Position numbers and translations under genes: made by a program. The notes beneath the pieces were generated by a model. That model made no database searches. It saw nothing but the letters and a program-made list of their open reading frames with translations, and had not been told where the DNA came from. DNA of 64,000 nt from Oasisia sp. SBJ-2009. Lineage: Eukaryota > Annelida > Polychaeta > Sabellida > Siboglinidae. The stretch is taken from positions 27,209,687 through 27,273,686 of the forward strand of contig OZ024858.1 in assembly GCA_964017155.1 (NCBI GenBank), written 5' to 3'. Within the stretch, counting starts at the first letter, position 1, and each line of letters begins with the position of its first letter. This document shows positions 41,056-63,592 of this stretch, in pieces.

Positions 41056-42278
41056 TGCACCCTTGTTCAGCCATCTGCCGTCAATACCAACACCGCGCCA
41101 ACCAACTCCGCCCAAAACACCCATGTCCACGCAATCGCAACTCTCACCAATACTCATCCAGCCTACCCCATTCTCTACCCATCCTGAACCACCCTCTCCG
41201 GGGTGAGCAAATCACTACATCTCTCTACACCCCGCCTCCCGTCTCTACCTCACTTCGCGAAGCCTACGCAACGGCGGATGTTTTATCCGGGCTAATGCTT
41301 CCGGCCAATTACATCATTTACGTTGCAGGCTGCCTTCTTAGCCCCGTCGCCGTCCAAGCTGTGCCGTCAATTAGTAAGCCTTCGGCGAATGTCCATTTGT
41401 CTTTCGTGGCGCGGCGCAGCCACCGGGAGACATGAGAGACATGCAGTTTTAATAAGCAGCCGGTTGATCTTTCACTGAGTGCCAAAGAGCGGTTGCATTT
41501 GCGGTGCTAACGACCTGCTGCGCTGAACACGCGGCCCGCAATGATCGAGGAACCAATAACGGCCTTTCGACAAGTAAAACTACCTGAACTTAGCAGAACC
41601 GCTCCAGCCGCGCCAACGACGGAGACACGTGTGAGCGGCTCGGGTGGATGCGGCACGCCCGAAGGCTTATGCTGTGCTATGCATACGCACTCGCGGCGGC
41701 AAGATCAAGTCAATTACTTACAAATCAGCGCGATCAATTTCATATATCACGTATAAGTGTAAGCGGCCTTCTTCGTGGCATCCTCGCAAAGAAGTCGATG
41801 CTGGAATCAATGATCGAATTTGTCCGCGGAGCCGCCGATACGTTTAGTTAGTCGCACGCAAAGCAACACTTTTCAAAAAAGCCTTTCAAAAAACGTCTGG
41901 GTTGACCACGTGGTGAGGTACAATACTATTACAGACGTTTTTTTTAAATAAATAAATCAAGGCGCATTTTTGACCAAACTGCCAAAGTCTGCTATGGGAA
42001 CTTCGATAATAATTATTATATCATGTGTCTATTACCTTGCGCAATCAAAACATTTTCATCTAACCTCGCACCAAAGTTAACAGACTACCGAGTTACGTCT
42101 GACTTAGTTTTATTAAATGTGTGTACAACAAAAAAGGCGTAATGTTAGTCTGACCTAGTAGTTTATTAGTTAAACATTAAAAAGTGGGTCTATGTCCCAT
42201 TATATAAAACTAGAAATACTGACTTATCGCATTTAACATCAGTACATTTCCATCAAATTCTGATAATACGTTGCAAAT
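41056..42278. other. Intergenic, nothing recognised
   Basis: GC-richer DNA to about 41.85 kb, then AT-rich. Overlapping short frames at 41.5-41.85 kb have no recognised domain. Confidence 0.4.
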
Positions 42279-42279
42279 G

Positions 42280-42280
<1 letters not shown>

Positions 42281-42354
<74 letters not shown>
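42281..42354. repeat. (TA)n microsatellite
   Basis: About 74 bp of pure TA, followed by a short CATA run. Confidence 0.96.
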
Positions 42355-42358
<4 letters not shown>

Positions 42359-45300
42359 CATACTGTACATAAACGCTGGTTATGTACACATGCACGTAAG
42401 CACGTGCAAATACAATGGATACGTGTTCTAATGTCCCGGTCCCGCTGGTTGACTGCAACTACACGTACCAAAGTACCCAGCTGCATAGCATTAGTTCTCG
42501 TTAGTGCCGTTAAACATCGGCTGCCTAGTATCGGTTGTCTCATGGCTCGGTCTGATAAATTACATTAAATAATGCCGTCGTGACGATATGGAATTACACA
42601 ACAATCGACACACAGTCACACACACACACGCCGTACGCCCGAGCATCGGTGTCGCTTAACTTCATCTAGCACCGCGCGAGGCAGGGACTGATCTGCCAAA
42701 TCACATTAAACAATTCCGCAGGGTCCCCATCTACATCCGTAGGCAGCGATAGACCGGCGCAGTCTGCCGACCAAGTGAGTCTTGTTAGCGTTCTATGACA
42801 AACTGCTCAGCGCTGCGCTCTCCCCAGTCGAACAATTATCCCCGGTGGCAAAATGTCAACGTCTGAGGCACGGCTTACGCTGACCTAAGCTCACTTGACA
42901 AGGCTTTTTCGCTGAGCTCCCGTCGACGAGCGTCTGTCAAGGCGAAGAACACACAGACAGACACTTGGACAAGGGACGGGAAGAAGCTCAGGTGTTCCAT
43001 CCGTCACGAGCCATTAGGATTAGCTCCCTTTTAGATGGTATTGTTCAGCAGACCATTGCTTACCTCTGGCAGCGCTCGGTTTTGTTGACGACGAAGTAGC
43101 GACGCGACAAGGGAGCGCTGCCATAGCGACAACAGAATCACGCGGGCAACGTCAACACCAACACAGGTGGTGCGAAAAGCAGAGGATTTGTCATCTTAAC
43201 TTTCTTTGTTTGGGCAGACACTCTCGGGAGGCGATCACTCATGTTGATCAACTCCTGTTTGGTCGTGTTTTCCTCTCCCCTTCGAACACTCCAACGTGTC
43301 GCCTCGACAGGAACTCTGGGGAAACCTTCACTGCGCGGATTACACCAAAACAACTGGTCAACAGTATGATTGTCCTAGTTTCTCTTTAACTGACACCACC
43401 TGCATCCGACGCAACTGAGGCCCGCTTGTTATGCATCCATCGATCTTGTCACATTAGTGGAGAACACACACGAATTACTAGAATCGTTGCAAGAATGAAA
43501 CGAGACGCTCAAGAAACACTTGCAGGAGATTAAACTAGATAAGATCAAAATTATTTGGGTTGATAAATGTTTGAGATTTTTTTGAGGTAAAGAAGACCAA
43601 CCATATACATAGACATTACCAACGCATTTGTAGGTAGGTCTGTGTGAGAGGGTGCGAATGAATGGGAAAAGCAACAAATCACGACCGACGGTAATATATC
43701 AAGTGAGTTGAAAGGAAAAAATCTTAAAAGAGCGACTTTTTTGTTTTGTACACAGAATCATTCTCCCGAGCAAGGGTTCATATTAATACTAACTACACAG
43801 TCTTAAATGCATATTGTCCGTTTTACAATCACTTCGCTGTTTCACTGTCTTTCCATTCGTTTGATAGTCCCCCTTTGCCTTGATAGTATATATTTGTTTA
43901 TATAAATGTTTCAAAATCGATGCTATCAGAATAATGAGTGACGATTTGTCTCCAGTAATGCAGCCTTCAGGTGTCAAAAGAAAGAAACGAATTACCAGGT
44001 ACAATCTGTGTTACAGTAAGAAGATACCCTGGTTTCATTCCGTCTTCATCTGCACCCGATTCTGCCTTGACTGCGCCGTAAGCCGCGCTCTGCGGAATGT
44101 CACTGCCAAACAAAGAGTTCTACTCACGCCAGAAAAAAGCAGCCATTATCCAGAGTATCAGATACATGACCTTGGTGTTGGAGATTACGCTACGCTGTGT
44201 CCACACCGACTGACGCTGTTTTATGTATCACAGCGGTCTCCGTGTTGGGTTTAATTGTCAAGGACTTTCGAGTGCAAACCTGGTTTCGAAAAACACTTGA
44301 AAATTAGACGGATTTAAAGAAACATTGATTGAAGAACTTCCAGTTTAGGACATCGGAATTGTTCAATACTGCAGAATGAAGGTCGTCCGGTAACGTCATC
44401 AAACTTGCCTTCTTCAACGCTTGTGTTGTGAAGACTTTATTGTACTTGTTAGATGCACTAAGTCATCCAAAGGTGTGACAACCAGATATGTGCATGCTCC
44501 ATCCGTGGCTTGACATCAGAGGTGAACTTTGTCTATTTTATTCACAATGATACGACTACAATTTGTTGGTCACTGCCAGACGTCAGTCGACCAATCTATC
44601 TCCAAGCTGGTATTTAGAAACACCACGTATTTAGAAAAGCCACGGCGCGCCACGGTGTGTTCGCCATAGATGTAGGACTGCGGCAAGTACATATACCTGC
44701 ACAAACGTGAAATAATAAATTGTTCAGGGCCTCAGGGGACATGTCGCTTCCATCCCATTCAAGGAAGTAGAATGATGACATTGTTATCATGGAAAACACT
44801 TTGGTTGCGAGTTCTGAATGTTTCTTTTGGAAAACTTAACTCCTTGTTTGCAATCCAAATATTGTCGAATCATTGACGATCATCACAAATCAATGAACTA
44901 CGGATCTGTGATATGATCGGACTTCACACAGTATTTAATATCAAAACATACTCGATTGCATCATTGGTTTTAAATATGTCCATTGCACGTAGTGAAAACA
45001 TGCGGGGGGACACTCTTTCAATCGTAAACTCGGGGGTCCAGCCAGTTCCATAAAATGCGTTTATATGTGTCGTCGTTTGCTGGGTAATTGCACTGATGTA
45101 CCTCTTCAACTGATGTGTCAACCGCACTAGCTGGTGGGACCCTAGATTGTTCCGCACACTTGTTTGGTCCATTATCGTTTCTTTCATCTTATTGTCATTC
45201 TGAAGTGTTGCTTCTAATACGTCCTGACGGCTCTTTACGCTGCTCCCTTCCTTTGTTATTCACAAGACGAGATCAGAGCGCGGATGACTTTGTCATCACT

Positions 45301-47290
45301 CATGCTCTTTTGATGTGTATGTTCAATTATGCTTTATAAAGCATCTCCATTACGACTCACCACAACTGTTACATATACCGCTGTGAACTAATGGCATTAT
45401 AAAGTCAATGCCCACCGTGCAATTCGACCATCTGCACTGGCATTCTCGAGAAATTCAAGAGCCATGTGGGCTGTCACTACTGCGCTTTGAGTGTCTATTG
45501 CGTGAGGGTGGTAGACTTCTCACTGAGGTGTGCCCGAGTAGCGTTCTTGAGAACAATGTCCCGGCTCACTCCTTACAAGGACTTAGCGGCACGTGGATGG
45601 ATCCCTTGACTCCATCTAAGACAACGAGTTCCTTTGTCACGTCACGTATTCGGGAGATATATAGACTCAGGCACATCAACAACACACTGTCATCTCACTG
45701 GTACGTCTGTGTTCAGTGTAAACGGTTGGATAGAATCGGGATATTCTAGCGACGATGCACTAATCAGCTTGTACTTGGACGGATCTGTAGATTAATCAGG
45801 CTACGGTATAAACAACACGTGTTGTTTTAAATCAATCGCTGTGAAATTGAATGTGTTGGCGAGTGGGTGGTTTGTAACAGTTATAGTCTTGCCAAGTGAA
45901 CGGTCCATACGCAGTATGTGTCTCCCTTACTCTAATCACGTTATTGTTCATTGTGATGTTCAGACCATGCTCGACTACAATACACCTGCTAGATATCAAT
46001 GTCAGATTGCTGATATAATCTGCAAGATACGTTTTAAGAGTTTACCATGCTGTTTAAAGATGGGTCTACACACTATAATATTGTCCATAACGATCAGCAC
46101 ATACTTAAACAGCAACCAAACAGCAGCACAAATAACGTGCCCAAATATCCGAAATGTTGTGTCAGAGCGCAAAGATGAACCCAAAATTCAACAGTTCCGA
46201 GCCGTGCGGACGGCCTACCAATCCCATGGGGGAAAACTCACAAACATTATCAAATATCTCGCTAAAACTTCTCCACAACTCGGCTAACGAACACTGTTGT
46301 ACAACAGAACAAAACTATTTTCTGTTGTCCTTGACAATTTCTTATTCTTAACGCGGATCTCACGGTGCAGCTGGAAACCGTAAAAATTGCGTTCGGTGGT
46401 TGACCGAACGTGGCACATTTGCATACACCACTGCCCTGTGCCTTAAGAGAACGATCAATGTCAGTTTTAAGACCAAGGTTCACAGTTGACGTAAGCTATA
46501 TTAAGACAAGACCGGACAGTTATGACAGCTGAATAATATATAAAGACATGCAAGGGAAAACATACGTGTCAGATATGAAGAAAAGTTGGATCGCTCTGTA
46601 TTGAAGTGTAACCAGTTGTTGATGCAAAGACACTCTTTGTCGTTGGGCCCGGATAAAATGCGTGATAACGGTAGGCGTCGAAGCATAACAACGTTAACAA
46701 CATAAAGGTGATCTAATTGTAAATTATGTTAGGCGGCATTAGTTGGAAATGACAAGAAGTGTTCGACGCAAAGTTCAATGAACTCTGAGAAGCAACACAC
46801 GCCGATTTGACGATGTTCAAATGTAAAGGGTCGACCTCTCAGAACGGTCGTACAGGAAGAAGTCTGTATGACCTTCCATTTTCGTCTTCTGGCTTTCTGG
46901 GTCACATATATGTAATGTCATGTAACAAGATTTTAGCAAGACTGTCATCCATCTTAGCAATATCGTGACGACAGTAATACAATGTCTAACAAACAGCAAC
47001 ACATTGTTTTGCGGACACGCGCTCCATGTAAAGGTTGCGTCCTTGGAGTACGGCGCTGAATCGCCATTGTGTGTTATGGTAACAAGTGCTGTTAGTCTGA
47101 CGCAAACGGTTTATTCTGAGACGGCGAAGTACATCGCTATAACACTCAACGTTATTCGTGTTCTAGTCTCTGGAGATGAATGAATTTAGCAACTGAAGCG
47201 GACACAAATAGCTTCTTTCATATGTCCGGATCTTTGCCAGTTAGTAAACGACTCCACTTCAGCGAGGTACTATTGAAAACTCGAAATGTG
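42355..47290. other. Intergenic, nothing recognised
   Basis: Nearly 5 kb in which frames reach at most 148 codons (45841-46287) and none shows a recognisable domain, signal peptide or splice-supported exon. No repeat family known from elsewhere in the window was seen. Confidence 0.4.
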
Positions 47291-47291
47291 A

Positions 47292-47366
47292 GTGCACGCG
47301 GGCGCGCGCGCGCGTGTGCGTGCGTGCGTCTCCGTGCGTGCGTGCGTGCGTGCGTGTGCGTGCACT
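47292..47366. repeat. GC/GT alternating tract
   Basis: GCGCGCGCGCG followed by CGTG repeats and GTGCGTGCAC. This is purine-pyrimidine alternating simple sequence with Z-DNA potential. Confidence 0.85.
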
Positions 47367-47759
47367 ATCATGCTCACGCATCTGGGCACGAGATAAATGT
47401 TCTTTTTACTAGATTCTGAGTTATAACGACCAAATCTGTCATACACGATGTCATTAATACTAATAGTACTATCCTAATTTCATTACAGCTAGAATAATTC
47501 TCACGACTCACATTCTGATCACGCTTTAATATAATTTACCGAACGAAAATGTGCACCTGTTAATTGAGTGATAGAAGACAGAACATGTTCCTATCCAGCC
47601 TATATAGTGTATCAAACATTAAAAGTTACCCTCGACATGAGAGTATTCACACTACAGAACGATGCCACTGTGTTGATGCAACAGGCTTTTCTTACTCACG
47701 TGACGACCAAAGTATTGAAAAATTAAGTCTCAGCGCAGAAATGGTTTTCATAAGTTATT

Positions 47760-48600
47760 CTTGAAATTGCAATTTTTGTATCATTACTTAATCTGTTGTT
47801 ATGCTGTTTTTGTGTTAAGGCTATTTTACCAATGTAATTTTACCAAACTGTACATGTTTTTTATTTAATTAGTTGTGTTAATAGGTTGTGTTATTGTAAA
47901 TATTAAATGCTATTTATGCTATTGAAGAGCTTGTGCTATTATTAGTATTACTGACATTTTTATTTTATTAAATCTATTAGGCATTGTTGCTGTGTTGTTG
48001 ATATTGTTAAATAGTGTTGTTGATATATGATATGTTGTTTTGTTAGACTTGTTAGAGAGGTTGTTATTTTATTGTTAGTGTCATATAAGTTATCATGTTA
48101 TTGTAATTGTCATAGAAGGTGTTCACTTGTTGTTACTGTAAGTGAAGATATTATGTATTATTTAATTTGTTATTGCTGTTATTTGCTATAGTAACTGACC
48201 TGTGGTTACTGGTGCAATATTGATCACTTCTGTTTCTAAAGTTGTTGTGTTCTTTCTATTTCAGCTTTTATGGTGTTATTACTTAAGATACTGTGTTACT
48301 GTTACTGAATGTATTCTTTGGTTATTGAAAGTACCATACCAAGTTATCAAAGCAATTGTTGTATTGTTTGCCAAGTTGTTTCTTTGTTACTAAAGCTGTT
48401 ATTTTATTGCTTTGTGTTGTTGTGTTGTTGTTACTAAAGATGATGTAAAAGGTAAAGGAAACTTATATTGGGCAATATCCAGTTCTTTGGAATGTCCTTC
48501 TGTGTTATTACTTCCTTAAGCTAGCCAACTTGTAACATCGTTACTGAACCAGTTGTGTTGCTGTTACAACAACCAAAGGTATTGTTACTGAGATACCACT
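47760..48600. repeat. T-rich cryptically simple region (TTGTTA-type)
   Basis: About 800 bp enriched in GTTGTTA, TTATTG and TTACTG words with no fixed period. No coding potential. Confidence 0.6.
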
Positions 48601-48727
48601 CAGATTTACTTGTCTACATGTTGAAAACGTTTTTAGTAATGGGATGCGTAATTCTTAAATCTTGTGGTTGGACATAAACAAATTACCTACTTATTTAATT
48701 ATTCATAAAAAGGTAATGGTGAGTTTG

Positions 48728-48758
<31 letters not shown>

Positions 48759-49110
48759 AACTGTTTTTCTATAGCGCTAATTCCCACATGGCGGATCGAT
48801 GCGCTGTACAAGACATAATAAATGTATTAATAAATATAAATGTAAATTATGTAAATTAATATAAATAAAATTAAATGTTGGTTTAAGATGTACACCAGTA
48901 AACCCTTGTATGTAAATTATATAAATCAATTTAAATAAATTAAACACTGTTTTAAAGATGTATAGTACTAAACCGCTGTAAATTAAATAAATTAATATAA
49001 AACAAAAAATTACAACTTTGACTAAATCTGTGTATGTAAATTATCTATACATTAATCTAAAACATACACATTGATTAAAACGTGTATAACACTAAAAAGA
49101 AATTCTAAAG
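48728..49110. repeat. (TAA)n run and degenerate AT-rich tandem repeat
   Basis: A pure TAA run (about 48731-48758) is followed by about four diverged copies of a segment of roughly 70-100 bp. Each has GTAAATTAT or ATAAATTAATATAAA and then GATGTA...AACC. Confidence 0.65.
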
Positions 49111-49781
49111 CAGTGTCCGTCATTTCACAACAATTTGAATTAATTAAAATGTCTAATAAAAAGATGTCTTTAAAGATTTTCTAAACACAGATAATGTTCC
49201 AGATGCCCGAATGTTCACATATAGAGTTCTTAGGATTGTTCAAATTGTCTTACACTGTGTCTTGTTTTAATAACAACTGCATTATTAGTACTGACGGTGT
49301 TGTGTTGACACTATGCAAATGCTGGCGTGTCATTGTCACTGACGCTACACTCTTGCTGTTGTTGTTGTCACCAATGCAGACATTCTCCAATTTAACCGTC
49401 TGTGGACATTCTCGACTTGACCGCGTTCTGGGGATAACGTCTTCCCGAGAGCACACACCGCCTGGACATGATAGTGGATAAGATGCACTTAATAAGAAGG
49501 TCAGCGCCGTCTCGACATCAATCACCTATTAACGATGTCATCTCACTCACTGGGGTCAGTGCCACCGACATGTCACATGTCACCGACACTAATGACGCTG
49601 CCATTGGGCCGGCCGCACCAAATCAATTTTCGCACAGTACGATCAAGCTTACTAAATTGACACTGATATCTACCACCTGCCAGATCATCGTGGTTTTTGC
49701 GTCGGTTGTTGACTGACACAGTACCCCGAAATTGATGTAAGGTCGACACGGAATCAAATGTGTTGATTTGTTTGGATTTTA

Positions 49782-50050
49782 GTAATTTTAGTAATTTTAG
49801 TAATTTTTGTAATGTTTGTAATTTTAGTAATTTTTAGTAATTTTAGTAATTTTAGTAATTTTAGTAATTTTAGTAATTTTAGTAATTTTAGTAATTTTAG
49901 TAATTTTAGTAATTTTAGTAATTTTAGTAATTTTAGTAATTTTAGTAATTTTAGTAATTTTAGTAATTTTAGTAATTTTAGTAATTTTAGTAATTTTAGT
50001 AATTTTAGTAATTTTAGTAATTTTAGTAATTTTAGTAATTTTAGTAATTT
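49782..50050. repeat. 9-bp array (AGTAATTTT)n
   Basis: About 29 near-perfect copies of AGTAATTTT, with slight variants only in the first four or five. The nonamer is a multiple of three, so repeated Ser-Asn-Phe and Thr-Lys-Ile frames stay open on the two strands. Confidence 0.96.
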
Positions 50051-51485
50051 GGTTCGCTCGATTAATAATTAATGTCATTTGTAAATATATTAAGATGTTG
50101 ACGAAGTCTGTCTGAAACAACAGCGTGACTGATATCTTTGATGTGGATTTGAAATACCAGGATATGTCTAATATATTTTAGGAGGTTGAAAAGGGAATAT
50201 TGATTGAGAGCATGCGTTACGTTGATTTGTACGGTCTAGAGACAGTAGCACTGACTGAAACTACAACAGCAAGTAGATGTGAGATAATTATCTGGGTCCT
50301 GAGGAGGACACATGATCAAGATGCAGCTCAGCTAGATAGGAAGATTAGTCTGGAACTGTGTGATGTGGGAGGTCTCTTGATTGGAGTGGAGGCGGGCAGA
50401 TGACAAGACAATGCCTGAGGAGGACATAAGTTAAGGCTGGAGGACATGCGGACATCATGGATGAGATGGGAGGAATATAAGACAGTCAGATGGAGATGAA
50501 GAGGGGCAGGAGGGGGGGCGGATGGGGGTAGCAGAGGGCAAATATAGTGAAACTGAGTTGGTGTTCAGGTGAACAGATTTGCCATGGGGGTAACTTTAAA
50601 ATGCATTGAACTGTATACAACGAACTGTGCCATATATGATGGATTCAAATCACTAAAACCTCTTGAACTAACTTCTAATATATATAAACTGAACTTCTCT
50701 TAGAAGCAAGATCGTGAAGCTAACAGTATCACCAACAATACCCCTACACAACTGACCAGTGACCATGCTGACCAATGGACTGCCCACTGTCCATAGTAAT
50801 TCCTTGGCTTGCCATGCAAGTCAGATCTCTTGGAAGAAATGTCTTCAATTGTAATTTTTTCTTTTCACAATGCACCTGTCGTCTTGAAGCAGTTGCCAGC
50901 TGGTGTTTCCTATAGATGGTGAAATGAAGCACTGTGGAGTGAGAGAGATTGGCAGTAGGATAAATGAACTTCAGGTATCTGTTCCTGTGCTGGCAACACT
51001 GACATCCTTTGCTTTCTGTCATCAAAACGACATGACCATCAAGGGTGAACATTGACATGGTTGATGCCAAAGAATGAAGGAGTTAATATCGCAAGACCTC
51101 ATTTAACTTGGAAAATGGTGGTTCTGTACTTAACAAATAATAATTTTTTTTAATTGTGCTTATGTTTATTTGACAAAATAGATGATTACACAGGCAGAAA
51201 TGGAATGGCTGAATGGTCAGTGTATTGACGACGGTGAAGGGCAACTTGAGACGTGACCAGAGACCAATGTCCACACAGTGACACTGGACACTGCACATGT
51301 CTGGCCAACTAGTCGCAGACAGGTCGTGGAGAAGGAGATCTTGTAACACGAGTAGCCACCCAACTAACAATGGCTGATATGACGCATGAAATGTGGTCAA
51401 TAATACATGAGAGGCGTAATTAAATGTATCGGTATGACTCAGATTAATACAGTTCATAACTCTTCACTGTACTCGTTAGTGCATC
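50051..51485. other. Downstream flank of the GAA gene, nothing recognised
   Basis: Searched on the minus strand for the missing last GAA exon (a short piece expected to begin in phase 0). No convincing candidate was found. Confidence 0.4.
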
Positions 51486-51487
51486 AT

Positions 51488-52540
51488 GAATAGAAGCTGC
51501 GATGGCTGACTCTGGAGTTGCTGCTGGAGCAGTTGTAGAGGACAGCTGACTCTAGAGCTGCTGCTGTAGCAGTTGTGGAGGACAGCTGACTCTGGAGTCG
51601 CTGCTGGAGCAGTTGTGGAGGACAACTGACTCTGGAGCCGCTGCTGTAGCAGTTGTGGAGGACAGCTGACTCTAGAGCTGCTGCTGTAGCAGTTGTGGAG
51701 GACAGCTGACTCTGGAGTCGCTGCTGGAGCAGTTGTGGAGGACAACTGACTCTGGAGCCGCTGCTGTAGCAGTTGTGGAGGACAGCTGACTCTAGAGCTG
51801 CTGCTGTAGCAGTTGTGGAGGACAGCTGACTCTGGAGCTGTTGCTGTAGCAGTTGTGGAGGACAGCTGACCCTGGAGTCACTGCTGGAGCAGCTGTGGAG
51901 GACAGCTGACTCTGGAGCTGCTGCTGTAGCAGTTGTGGAGGACAGCTGACTCTGGAGTCGCTGCTGGAGCAGCTGTGGGGAGAGCTGACTCTGGAGCTGT
52001 TGCTGTAGCAGCTGTGGAGGACAGCTGACTCTGGAGCTGCTGCTGTAGCAGCTGTGGAGGACAGCTGACTCTGGAGCTGCTGTTGTAGCAGCTGTGGAGG
52101 ACAGCTGACTCTGGAGCTGCTGCTGTAGCAGTTGTGGAGGACAGCTGACTCTGGAGCTGCTGCTGTAGCAGCTGTGGAGGACAGCTGACTCTGGAGCTGC
52201 TGCTGTAACAGTTGTGGAGGACAGCTGACTCTGGAGTCGCTGCTGGAGCAGCTGTGGGGGAGAGCTGACTCTGGAGCTGTTGCTGTAGCAGCTGTGGAGG
52301 ACAGCTGACTCTGGAGCTGCTGCTGTAGCAGCTGTGGAGGACAGCTGACTCTGGAGCTGCTGTTGTAGCAGCTGTGGAGGTCAGCTGACTCTGGAGCTGC
52401 TGCTGTAGCAGCTGTGGGGGACAGCTGACCCTGGAGCTGCTGCTGTAGCAGCTGTGGAGGTCAGCTGACTCTGGAGCTGCTGCTGTAGCAGCTGTGGGGG
52501 ACAGCTGAACCTGGAGCCGCTGCTGTAGCAGCTGTTGTCG
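51488..52540. repeat. 40-bp minisatellite with 120-bp higher-order structure
   Basis: About 26 units of GCTGACTCTGGAGCTGCTGC then TGTAGCAGCTGTGGAGGACA. The left third shows a three-unit (120-bp) repeat of different versions (TCTAGAGCTGCTGC, GAGTCGCTGCTGGAG, GAGCCGCTGCTG). The right part is more uniform, with 39-bp GTGGGG variants. AGCTGCT...AGCAGCT within a unit forms a 7-bp stem with a 5-nt loop. Confidence 0.95.
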
Positions 52541-53075
52541 TTTGTGGCTATGTGGTTACAATGGCCCTCCAATCACATCGTCTCTGATCAGTGCAAAGGT
52601 ATCAGCTGCATTGGAATGACACAAAATCTACGAGAAGACGAGGTCACCCAATACGGTCTGAATACCTCATGCTTCTAATGGAATGAGTCCATTGAGATCA
52701 ACAATTCAGAACACCTGGTGGTGACAGTTGTTTAGGCTCTTTGGAGATATTTGAATGATTTGCTATGAGCCAATCACATGTCATTCACATTGTGATCTCA
52801 TTAAGGGATCATGTCAGAAACAAATTGATGTCGGATATCAGAAAAAATTACTTTAATTTGGGGATCGGATGCCCGGTTGTCTGGCATCGGATATTGATAT
52901 TTTATTGTTCCAGACCAACACTGATATAATCGTATCAATGCTTGCAAATGTTTCAGTGGATGAAGCATGATAAAAGTAATTTTGTCTGCTATTGGACACT
53001 GACATTGTGAGATGACCCCTGAAGTGGTGCTAGTATTTTTGATGGGCCCCGGAATGTTTTAGCAAATGTCCATAC
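52541..53075. other. Probable last GAA intron or 3' flank, nothing recognised
   Basis: No acceptor followed by a plausible C-terminal GAA exon could be found. A minus-strand stretch near 52690-52720 (IVDLNGLIPLEA) superficially resembles the expected end, but the phase does not fit. Confidence 0.4.
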
Positions 53076-63101
<10,026 letters not shown>

Positions 63102-63310
63102 CTGTAGCCGCAAAATGTCATAGCTATACCAGTAACCACTGGGCAATCATTTTGAAGGTGACATATGTATAATGTACTTGCATTTTATATATGTGTTCAC
63201 ATTTGACTGAAAACAAGATGTATTATTAGTAGTACTAGCACAACTAGATTCTTACATAAACTATTGTAAGTAAGATCTAGAAGTACAGGTAACTTCTTAT
63301 ATAGCCGAGT

Positions 63311-63592
63311 AAGTTCTTATACAGCACAGTATCCAATCCTCAGGATTGCTCAAAATGTTTTACACTCTACTCTCTGGCTGTTCAATTGACCACCATCTCA
63401 GCATCTTTGGGAAGCATCCAGCCTTGCTGCAGTTAATGCACACAGGCTATTCGTACACAAATACCCACCACTGTCTATAGCCAGATATTCATTCAAACAT
63501 CTGAGTGAGCAATTTGCATACAGTTTTATGCGAGTCAAGAGTCTACAGCTCTATCTATAGTATCCACTGTGCCACTGAGCATGGCAAGAGAA
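63311..63592 (-). mobile_element. tRNA-derived SINE copy with A-box, minus orientation
   Basis: On the minus strand the head carries TGGCACAGTGG, which fits the polymerase III A-box consensus exactly. The family body (GACAGTGGTGGGTATTTGTG, GTACGAATAG) and the tail TTTTGAGCAATCCTGAGGAT, GTGCTGTATAAGAAC follow. This is the best-preserved head of the family in the window. It lies in the GAA intron upstream of the nucleophile exon. Confidence 0.8.

Noticed and set aside
38450..41206. 918-codon plus-strand frame (and frames of 761, 567 and 402 codons) over the giant minisatellite
   Set aside because: All three plus frames are open because the 30/31-bp unit has no stop in that direction. The translation is the repeat itself, with no start context, splice support or conserved domain.
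45841..46287. 148-codon plus-strand frame as a gene
   Set aside because: It has no recognisable domain, a mixed non-biased codon use and no splice or promoter support; length alone is not enough in 64 kb.
51040..51110. Another candidate last GAA exon beginning VLRY after an AG
   Set aside because: It would end after four codons and the upstream sequence is a poor acceptor.
52680..52740. Candidate last GAA exon reading IVDLNGLIPLEA
   Set aside because: After the only plausible acceptor (CACCACCAG) the required phase 0 frame is GTG TTC TGA, an immediate stop. The similarity is too weak to invoke a frameshift.
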